Positions 6,049 through 11,061 of a stretch of DNA of 11,061 nt are shown here, piece by piece. Position 1 is the first letter of the stretch, and each line of letters starts with the position of its first letter. This DNA is from Clostridia bacterium. GTDB taxonomy: Bacteria; Bacillota; Clostridia; Oscillospirales; Acutalibacteraceae. Location of the stretch: assembly GCA_900767015.1 (NCBI GenBank), contig CAAFXQ010000067.1, forward strand, positions 1 through 11,061. The letters are read 5' to 3'. Below the pieces are notes generated by a model. It made no database searches. It saw only the letters and a program-made list of their open reading frames with translations, and had not been told where the DNA came from. Position numbers and translations under genes: made by a program.

Positions 6049-6088
6049 GGCAAAGACGTCACCTTTTGGTGGTCTTTGCCGTTTTTTT
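6049..6088 (+). terminator. Terminator-like hairpin in the glnN leader (attenuator candidate)
   Basis: GGCAAAGAC (6049-6057) pairs with GTCTTTGCC (6072-6080), and inside it CACC (6060-6063) pairs with GGTG (6068-6071). After one G come seven T (6082-6088). This is a textbook intrinsic terminator. It lies between the promoter and the gene and starts only about 7 bases after the predicted start of transcription. Expression of glnN from this promoter would need read-through or antitermination; otherwise the product is an RNA of about 45 bases. Confidence 0.75.
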
Positions 6089-6101
6089 ATTTTTCAAATA
6101 A

Positions 6102-6120
6102 CCGTTCCCCCTCGGAGCGG
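6102..6120 (+). promoter_or_regulatory. Second leader hairpin just before the glnN ribosome site
   Basis: CCGTTCC (6102-6108) pairs with GGAGCGG (6114-6120) with one G-U pair and loop CCCTC. It ends a few bases before the AAAGGGAG ribosome site of glnN. It could affect translation start or mRNA stability. No known regulator site or riboswitch was recognised in it. Confidence 0.45.
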
Positions 6121-6141
6121 TCAGGAAAGGGAGATAAATTT

Positions 6142-8238
6142 ATGAGCAAGGTACCCGAAATTTTCGGCAGCATGGTGTTTGACAACGCCACCATGAAAGA
6201 AAGGCTTCCGAAGGAAACCTACAAGACATTAATGAAAACCATCGAGGACGGCAAGCACCTTGATTTAGCGGTCGCAAACGTTGTCGCAAACGCGATGAAA
6301 AACTGGGCGATCGAAAAGGGCGCGACCCACTTCACCCATTGGTTCCAGCCGATGACCGGCATCACCGCCGAAAAGCACGACAGCTTCATTTCACCGACTC
6401 CCGACGGCAGCGTCATCATGGAGTTTTCCGGTAAGGAATTAGTCCGCGGCGAACCCGATGCCTCGTCCTTCCCGTCGGGCGGTCTTCGCGCCACCTTTGA
6501 AGCGAGAGGCTACACCGCATGGGATCCGACCTCATACGCATTCATTAAAGACGGCACCCTTTGCATTCCGACGGCTTTCTGCTCCTACGGCGGCGAAGCG
6601 CTCGACAAGAAGACACCGCTTCTGCGCTCCATGGAAGCTATCAGCAAGCAGGCAATCCGTGTTCTTCGCCTTTTCGGAAACACCGAAGCGACTTCGGTCA
6701 AAACGACCGTCGGCCCCGAGCAGGAATACTTCCTTGTTGACAAGGCTCTTTACGAAAAGAGAAAAGACCTGATCTATACCGGCCGTACCCTTTTCGGTGC
6801 CAAGCCGCCGAAGGGTCAGGAGCTTGACGACCACTACTTCGGCTCTATCAAGACGAGAGTTGTGGAATACATGAAAGACCTCGACGCAGAGCTTTGGAAG
6901 CTCGGTATCCTTGCCAAGACAAGACACAACGAGGTTGCTCCCGCTCAGCATGAGCTCGCTCCCGTTTTCACCACAACCAACATCGCAACCGACCATAACC
7001 AGCTTACGATGGAAATTATGAAAAAGGTTGCGCAAAAGCATGACCTTGTCTGCCTGCTTCACGAAAAGCCGTTCGACGGCGTAAACGGAAGCGGCAAGCA
7101 CAACAACTGGTCAATTTCCACCAACACCGGCGTAAACCTTCTTGAGCCGGGCGACACCCCGCACGAAAACGCACAGTTCCTGCTTTTCCTTTGCGCCGTT
7201 ATCAAGGCAGTCAACGAGTATCAGGATCTTCTTCGTGTCAGTGTCGCCACCGCTTCGAACGACCACAGACTCGGCGCGAACGAAGCACCCCCGGCGGTCA
7301 TTTCGATGTTCCTTGGAACTGAGCTTACCGAGATTCTCGAATCCATCGAAAACGACACCGCTTACGATCAGAAAGAAAAAGAAGCCCTCAAGATCGGCGT
7401 TCACGTTCTTCCCCGCTTCCCGAAGGATACGACGGACAGAAACCGTACTTCCCCGTTCGCTTTCACCGGTAACAAGTTTGAGTTCCGTATGCTCGGCTCA
7501 ATGTCTTCCATCGCCGGCACGAACATTGTCCTGAACACCGCTGTCGCCGAAGAGCTTCGTCAGTTCGCAGACGAGTTGGAAGGCGCCGCAGACTTCCAGT
7601 CGGCACTTCATGCACTGATTAAGAGAACCATCAAGGAAAACAAGAGAATCATCTTCAACGGCAACGGCTACGACGATGCGTGGATTGAAGAAGCTACGGA
7701 GAAAAGAGGCCTTTACAACCTTAAGTCTACTCCCGATGCTCTTCCGCATTTCGTAGACAAGAAGAACGTTGAGCTTTATACGAGACACAAGGTATTTACC
7801 GAATCCGAGCTTTATGCAAGACATGAGATTCACTTCGAAACCTATAACAAGGTGATTCACATCGAAGCGATGACCATGCTCGAAATGACAAGCCGTGACA
7901 TTCTTCCGGCGGTCAGTGCCTACATTAAGTCGCTCAGCGACACCGTCAATGCGAAGAAGTCCGCTTCTTCCGCCGCCGCAAGCAGCTATGAAGAAAGCAT
8001 CATCGCCGACCTTTCGGCTCTTAGTGCAGACATTTACAAGGGCTATAAGGCTCTCAAAGATGCGGTCAGCGAGTCGGAGAAAATCGACGATGCGCAGAAG
8101 CTTTCCCGCTTCAGCCACGACACGGTTCTTGCCGATATGGAAGCCCTCAGAAAGTCGGTTGACGCCGCGGAGGAAATCACCGCCCGTGAATACTGGCCGC
8201 TTCCGTCTTACGGCGAGCTATTATTCAGCGTTAAATAA
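6142..8238 (+). CDS. glnN: Type III glutamine synthetase
   Basis: GSIII makes L-glutamine from glutamate, ammonia and ATP, the main entry point of ammonia into metabolism. The 698-residue length fits GSIII (about 700) rather than GSI or GSII (about 350-470). Typical GSIII motifs are visible: THWFQPMTG (62-73 region), metal-ligand glutamates in GPEQEYF (191-197), NEVAPAQHE (263-271), the ATP/substrate histidine in NGSGKHNNWS (315-324), and TSPFAFTGNKFEFRMLGS (436-453). An AAAGGGAG ribosome site precedes the ATG at 6142. An open frame runs further upstream to 5866, but it passes through the promoter and terminator hairpin and lacks family similarity, so it is not used. Its product glutamine is a substrate of the AsnB encoded next. 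Control probably acts through the leader hairpins at 6049-6120; no GlnR-type operator or ANTAR two-hairpin motif was recognised. Confidence 0.96.
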   Translation: MSKVPEIFGSMVFDNATMKERLPKETYKTLMKTIEDGKHLDLAVANVVANAMKNWAIEKGATHFTHWFQPMTGITAEKHDSFISPTPDGSVIMEFSGKELVRGEPDASSFPSGGLRATFEARGYTAWDPTSYAFIKDGTLCIPTAFCSYGGEALDKKTPLLRSMEAISKQAIRVLRLFGNTEATSVKTTVGPEQEYFLVDKALYEKRKDLIYTGRTLFGAKPPKGQELDDHYFGSIKTRVVEYMKDLDAELWKLGILAKTRHNEVAPAQHELAPVFTTTNIATDHNQLTMEIMKKVAQKHDLVCLLHEKPFDGVNGSGKHNNWSISTNTGVNLLEPGDTPHENAQFLLFLCAVIKAVNEYQDLLRVSVATASNDHRLGANEAPPAVISMFLGTELTEILESIENDTAYDQKEKEALKIGVHVLPRFPKDTTDRNRTSPFAFTGNKFEFRMLGSMSSIAGTNIVLNTAVAEELRQFADELEGAADFQSALHALIKRTIKENKRIIFNGNGYDDAWIEEATEKRGLYNLKSTPDALPHFVDKKNVELYTRHKVFTESELYARHEIHFETYNKVIHIEAMTMLEMTSRDILPAVSAYIKSLSDTVNAKKSASSAAASSYEESIIADLSALSADIYKGYKALKDAVSESEKIDDAQKLSRFSHDTVLADMEALRKSVDAAEEITAREYWPLPSYGELLFSVK

Positions 8239-8270
8239 ATTTATTTAGCTATCTTCCTTTTTCCGTTTTT
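8227..8270 (+). terminator. Weak AT-rich hairpin at the glnN end
   Basis: The stop codon of glnN lies inside a 16-base perfect palindrome (8232-8247, TAAATAAA/TTTATTTA), extended by AGC/GCT at its base. It is followed by T-rich sequence (TTTTT at 8258-8262 and 8266-8270). The stem is almost all A-T, so termination here would be weak. Confidence 0.3.
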
Positions 8271-8288
8271 CATATATTTATCTCTTCA

Positions 8289-8323
8289 GGCCGCCCGTGC
8301 TTAACAACCGGGCACGGACGGCC
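8289..8323. repeat. GC-rich inverted repeat between glnN and asnB
   Basis: GGCCGCCCGTGC (8289-8300) and GCACGGACGGCC (8312-8323) pair at 11 of 12 positions around an 11-base loop. The flanking CGCCCTAC resembles the TGTAGGG-CG ends of short intergenic repeats I recall from Oscillospiraceae genomes. No T-run follows, so it is not a standard terminator, though it could stabilise the glnN mRNA 3' end. A smaller hairpin GGAC/GTCC follows at 8338-8350. Confidence 0.55.
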
Positions 8324-8352
8324 GCCCTACAACAACAGGACATCTCGTCCGT

Positions 8353-8656
8353 TATACTTAATAAAGGCTATGACAAAGAGAAGTACCGCCGAAACCGTTT
8401 TCAGTGAGCGGGGGACAGTGCGAACCCTGCAACAAGGAACGGCGTGAATAACACTTTCGAGCCTCAATCCGAAAAGCGTGTGCTTAGTAGGTGCGATGTA
8501 CTTCCTGCATTAAAGGAAAGCTTAGAGCGTTAGATTCGGTATCGTCTAAAATCCAACATCTGAAATCTGACATCTAAATGGAGTGGTCTATTACAGACAA
8601 TTCAGGTGGCACCGCGAGATGCAGCTACTCGTCCTGAAACGGAGGAGTGGCTGCAT
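8353..8656 (+). promoter_or_regulatory. T-box riboswitch, likely tRNA-Asn responsive, upstream of asnB
   Basis: This leader senses uncharged tRNA and lets transcription continue when the tRNA lacks its amino acid. The diagnostic T-box lies at 8599-8616 (AATTCAGGTGGCACCGCG). TTCAGG (8601-8606) pairs with CCTGAA (8633-8638) in the antiterminator, competing with the terminator stem at 8619-8656. Stem I is closed by AGGCT (8365-8369) with AGCCT (8460-8464) and contains AGAGAAGTACC near its 5' side. On its 3' side the specifier position reads AAC (8450-8452) followed by A, the asparagine codon, which fits the asparagine synthetase downstream. A -10-like TATACT (8353-8358) lies just before stem I, without a clear -35. 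The region between the stem II/III part and the T-box contains a heptamer tract (8545-8579). Confidence 0.92.
8545..8579. repeat. Five tandem heptamers inside the T-box leader
   Basis: TCTAAAA, TCCAACA, TCTGAAA, TCTGACA and TCTAAAT follow each other without gaps. The middle copies are identical to members of the tract at 373-403. They occupy the linker before the antiterminator and do not appear to belong to a conserved T-box element. Confidence 0.65.
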
Positions 8657-8669
8657 TCTTATTTATTTT
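8619..8669 (+). terminator. T-box terminator of the asnB leader
   Basis: ATGCAGCTACTC (8619-8630) pairs with GAGTGGCTGCAT (8645-8656) with one G-U pair, followed by a T-rich run (8656-8669). Its 5' arm and loop overlap the 3' arm of the antiterminator (8633-8638), so the two structures exclude each other. Confidence 0.88.
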
Positions 8670-8682
8670 CGGAGGTAAAACT

Positions 8683-10263
8683 ATGTGTTCTATAATGAGT
8701 TGCGAGGGAAAAGAAGTTGCCCTCGAGGAATTTGAAAAAGGCTTTTGCGAAACCAAAAGCAGAGGCCCCGATATGTCGAAAATTATCGAGACTGAAAACG
8801 GCATACTCGGCTTTCACCGTCTTGCCATCATGGGACTTGACGAAACGGGTATGCAGCCGTTTTCGCTTCACGGAAACTATGTAATCTGCAACGGCGAAAT
8901 TTACGGCTTCCGCCCGATCAAAGAAGAGCTTTCCAAGGAGTATACCTTTGTCAGCGATTCCGACTGCGAAATTCTTCTTCCGATGTACGAAAAGTACGGC
9001 ACGGATATGTTTAAAATGCTTGACGCCGAGTTCGCTCTGGTCATCTATGACGGCAAGAAAAAGTCCTACATCGCCGCCCGTGACCCGATCGGTATCCGTC
9101 CGCTTTATTACGGACAGACCAAGAGCGGCGCCATGCTTTTCGCTTCGGAGGCGAAGAACCTTGTCGGTCTTACGGACAAAATCATGCCGTTCCCGCCGGG
9201 ACATTACTACGCCGACGGCAAATTCACCTGCTATTGCGATATCGCCAGGGTCGAAGCCTTTAACATGACCGACGACGTGGAAACCATCTGCAAAAACATT
9301 CACGACAAGCTTGTCAAGGGCATCGAAAAGCGGCTTGACTCGGACGCACCGTTAGGCTTCCTTTTAAGCGGCGGACTTGACTCGTCTCTTGTCTGCTCCG
9401 TTGCGGCGAAAATTCTCCAAAAACCGATTAAGACCTTCGCTATCGGCATGAGCGAGGACGCCATCGACCTCAAGTACGCCAAGCAGGTCGCTGACTACAT
9501 CGGAAGCGACCACAAGGAAATCATCATCGACAAGGACACCGTCATTTCGTCGCTTGACACGGTTATCAAAATCCTCGGCACGTTCGACATCACCACAATC
9601 CGTGCGAGCATGGGTATGTACCTGATTTGTAAGGCGATTCACGAGCAGACCGACGTCCGGGTGCTTCTCACCGGCGAAATTTCCGATGAGCTTTTCGGCT
9701 ACAAATACACCGACTTTGCCCCGACCGCTCTTGAGTTCCAGAAAGAAGCGGAAAAAAGAGTCCGTGAGCTTCATATGTACGACGTGCTTCGTGCCGACCG
9801 CTGTATTTCGGTCAACTCCCTTGAAGCGAGAGTGCCGTTCGGCGACCTTGACTTTGTAAAATACGTCATGTCGGTTGACCCGGCAAAGAAAATGAACGTC
9901 TACGGAAAAGGCAAGTATCTTCTTCGCCACGCCTTTGAGGGCGACTATCTTCCGCATTCGATTCTCTACCGTGAAAAGGCGGCTTTCAGCGACGCTGTCG
10001 GTCACTCGATGGTTGACTATCTGAAAGAATACGCAAACGGCTGTTACACGGACGAGGAATTCGAAGAAAAGTGCCAAAAGTACGACCACGCAAGACCGTT
10101 TACGAAAGAGTCGCTTTTGTACCGTGAGATTTTCGAAAAGTATTATCCCGGTCAGTCGCAGATGATTGTGGACTTCTGGATGCCCAACAAGTCGTGGGAG
10201 GGCTGTGACGTTGACGACCCGTCGGCGAGAGTGCTCAAGAACTACGGAGCCAGCGGCGAATAA
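8683..10263 (+). CDS. asnB: Asparagine synthetase, glutamine-hydrolysing
   Basis: AsnB makes L-asparagine from aspartate, ATP and the amide nitrogen of glutamine. The 526-residue protein is close in length and layout to E. coli AsnB. The class II glutaminase domain starts with the nucleophile C2 (MCSI), and has RGPD (27-30), R46, NGE (70-72) and SDCE (93-96). The synthetase domain has the ATP pyrophosphatase loop SGGLDSS (229-235), TTIRAS (304-309), TGEISDELFG (330-339) and EARVPF with the catalytic-type E381. Two positions differ from E. coli as I remember it: the second glycine of SGEGSDE is isoleucine here. The ATG at 8683 is chosen because Cys2 must be exposed after Met removal and GGAGG lies nine bases upstream; a 12-residue upstream extension would begin inside the terminator stem. 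The gene is controlled by the Asn T-box and uses the glutamine made by the adjacent glnN product. Confidence 0.96.
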   Translation: MCSIMSCEGKEVALEEFEKGFCETKSRGPDMSKIIETENGILGFHRLAIMGLDETGMQPFSLHGNYVICNGEIYGFRPIKEELSKEYTFVSDSDCEILLPMYEKYGTDMFKMLDAEFALVIYDGKKKSYIAARDPIGIRPLYYGQTKSGAMLFASEAKNLVGLTDKIMPFPPGHYYADGKFTCYCDIARVEAFNMTDDVETICKNIHDKLVKGIEKRLDSDAPLGFLLSGGLDSSLVCSVAAKILQKPIKTFAIGMSEDAIDLKYAKQVADYIGSDHKEIIIDKDTVISSLDTVIKILGTFDITTIRASMGMYLICKAIHEQTDVRVLLTGEISDELFGYKYTDFAPTALEFQKEAEKRVRELHMYDVLRADRCISVNSLEARVPFGDLDFVKYVMSVDPAKKMNVYGKGKYLLRHAFEGDYLPHSILYREKAAFSDAVGHSMVDYLKEYANGCYTDEEFEEKCQKYDHARPFTKESLLYREIFEKYYPGQSQMIVDFWMPNKSWEGCDVDDPSARVLKNYGASGE

Positions 10264-10343
10264 TACAAAAGCGAAAGGCGGACGGTTTCAGAGGCTGCCT
10301 TTTGACCGGCCCGAAACCGGGGCAAAACAATTTGAAAACAACG

Positions 10344-10375
10344 ACCGGGATTGCAGTCTGCGTCCCGGTTTTTTT
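10344..10375 (+). terminator. Intrinsic terminator of asnB
   Basis: ACCGGGA (10344-10350) pairs with TCCCGGT (10363-10369), with an inner GCA/TGC pair block in the loop, followed by six T (10370-10375). It lies about 80 bases past the asnB stop and isolates the downstream gene. Confidence 0.9.
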
Positions 10376-10452
10376 CTCTTTCCGGCGTGATTTTTATCGA
10401 AACCGAACGGGAAAAAGAAGTTCACATTTTTGTCATTTTTCCCGGAATCCCC

Positions 10453-10481
10453 TTGACTTTTCACCAAAAAAATACTATCAT
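10453..10481 (+). promoter_or_regulatory. Promoter of the secreted-protein gene
   Basis: TTGACT (10453-10458) and TATCAT (10476-10481) are 17 bases apart, each one mismatch from consensus. The predicted start near 10488 leaves a leader of about 190 bases before the next gene. Confidence 0.65.
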
Positions 10482-10487
10482 TAAAAC

Positions 10488-10681
10488 TGTATTATAGGAT
10501 AATTTTACAAAGGGGAACTGTCTTTCAGCCCCGGCGCAGGATTATCCGGAAATCCGCAAAGTGAACGTGAAAAAGGTTCGCTGTGGCCTGTGGGTTTTTG
10601 AACCATTACAATCGGGAAACCGTGGGAATAGAGTATACCCGGCGCGAAAGCAAAGGGGAAAATCAAAAGGAGGCATTTTTG
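10488..10681 (+). other. Long structured 5' leader of unknown type
   Basis: Several local hairpins can be drawn in order: GGGG..CTG with CAG CCCC near 10513-10534, GTGAAC with GTTCGC near 10561-10582, GGTT with AACC near 10594-10605, and CGG with CCG around GAAA near 10614-10624. An AAAGGAGG ribosome site precedes the ATG. No intrinsic terminator is seen inside, so any control would act on translation or stability. I could not match it to a known riboswitch class. One short open frame (from GTG 10561) lacks a ribosome site and is not called. Confidence 0.4.
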
Positions 10682-11061
10682 ATGAAAAAGTTTTTGAGAA
10701 CGGGAAAGAAAGCCCTCTCCGTCTTTATGGCTGTCATGATGGTACTGACGGCATGGGTGTTCTTTGAGCCGACGAAAGCCAGTGCGGCTACGGCGGGTTC
10801 ATATTATGTTTTGATTTCTTATACAATTGTGACTGGTGGTGAATGTAACGCCTATTCCGGTTACGGAAATAAGCCTGATAATATGCTTGGTATTTCAATC
10901 GGTTATAAAGCTGATAACGGTACGGATACAACGGAGAAATATAAAGATATTGATCTAAAGAGTACTTCAAATTCTGAAGGAAGTCACACAACAAGCGCAA
11001 CAGTTGCCGGATTTCCGACATTGATTTATATGGCGTTAGATAATGATAATATATCGAATAA
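10682..11061 (+). CDS. Secreted protein of unknown function, N-terminal part (runs off the right edge)
   Basis: The first 126 residues are present and the frame is still open at the window end. The N terminus is a clear Sec signal peptide: MKKFLRTGKK, a hydrophobic core (about 11-28), and a likely signal peptidase I site after ASA (33-35). The mature part is rich in Ser, Thr, Gly, Asn, Asp and Tyr with few charged clusters, as in extracellular beta-rich domains, but I do not recognise the family. A strong AGGAGG lies eight bases before the ATG. By hand count the first 119 bases are about 51% GC while 10801-11061 are about 34%, with a change to A/T-ending codons (AAT, GAT, TAT). The gene has its own promoter and long leader and is not in an operon with asnB. 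It may be a large surface protein; the rest of the gene is needed to tell. Confidence 0.8.
   Translation, partial: MKKFLRTGKKALSVFMAVMMVLTAWVFFEPTKASAATAGSYYVLISYTIVTGGECNAYSGYGNKPDNMLGISIGYKADNGTDTTEKYKDIDLKSTSNSEGSHTTSATVAGFPTLIYMALDNDNISN

Noticed and set aside
6036..6120. ANTAR target RNA in the glnN leader
   Set aside because: The ANTAR site needs two small hairpins with hexanucleotide loops before or overlapping the terminator. There are too few bases before the terminator, and the second hairpin comes after it.
5866..6141. Upstream in-frame extension of glnN
   Set aside because: It overlaps the dusB end and runs through a consensus promoter and an intrinsic terminator. The GSIII family begins at the ATG at 6142, which has a good ribosome site.
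6532..10089. Minus-strand open frames opposite glnN and asnB (up to 241 codons)
   Set aside because: They mirror strongly conserved genes with GC-rich third positions, which commonly leaves the opposite frame open. No ribosome site or recognisable domain was seen.
10488..10681. c-di-GMP-I (GEMM) riboswitch
   Set aside because: Only a short GCAAAG-like segment agrees. The paired tetraloop/receptor arrangement and the conserved 3' half were not found.
10561..10767. 68-codon plus-strand open frame from a GTG
   Set aside because: It has no ribosome site and overlaps, in another frame, a gene with a clear signal peptide and AGGAGG. Its sequence is basic and featureless.

Overview
The window looks like chromosomal DNA from an anaerobic low-to-mid-GC Gram-positive bacterium of the class Clostridia, most likely an Oscillospiraceae/Ruminococcaceae-type gut or rumen organism. 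The reasons are a type III glutamine synthetase, an Asn-type T-box leader, a CsoR-controlled copper pump, an MscL with a C-terminal zinc ribbon, strong AGGAGG-type ribosome binding sites, and hairpin-rich intergenic repeats that I recall from such genomes. The species cannot be read from the sequence. No transposase, integrase, tRNA, rRNA or CRISPR array is visible.

Layout. Positions 1-484 carry no gene. They hold a dense set of inverted repeats: CTCCCTC/GAGGGAG hairpins, an 82-base element that can fold into a perfect four-way junction, four tandem TCTGANN heptamers, and an array of short hairpins separated by CTTCAT. Positions 485-1788 (minus strand) are a two-gene unit, mscL then proC. Positions 1925-4771 (minus strand) are a copper-resistance unit, csoR then copA. 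It is driven by a consensus promoter whose 17-base spacer is a CsoR-type inverted repeat, and it ends in a strong terminator. CopA carries an extra C-terminal CopZ-like domain with its own in-frame start codon and Shine-Dalgarno-like sequence. Divergently transcribed from csoR is dusB (4929-5897, plus strand).

Positions 6008-10263 (plus strand) are a nitrogen-assimilation block: glnN (glutamine from ammonia), then asnB (asparagine from glutamine). glnN is preceded by a strong promoter with a terminator-like hairpin almost on top of the transcription start. asnB is preceded by a T-box riboswitch whose likely specifier codon is AAC (Asn), so asnB should be induced when tRNA-Asn is uncharged. 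The T-box leader contains five more heptamers of the family seen at 373-403. After the asnB terminator, a promoter and a roughly 190-base structured leader precede a secreted protein that runs off the right edge. Its signal peptide has host-like composition, but the mature part drops to about 34% GC.

The protein-coding genes are all recognisable families. The less explained material is non-coding: the hairpin/CTTCAT array, the four-way-junction element, the heptamer insertion in the T-box, and the promoter-terminator cassette before glnN. The possible dual translation of copA is also worth testing.
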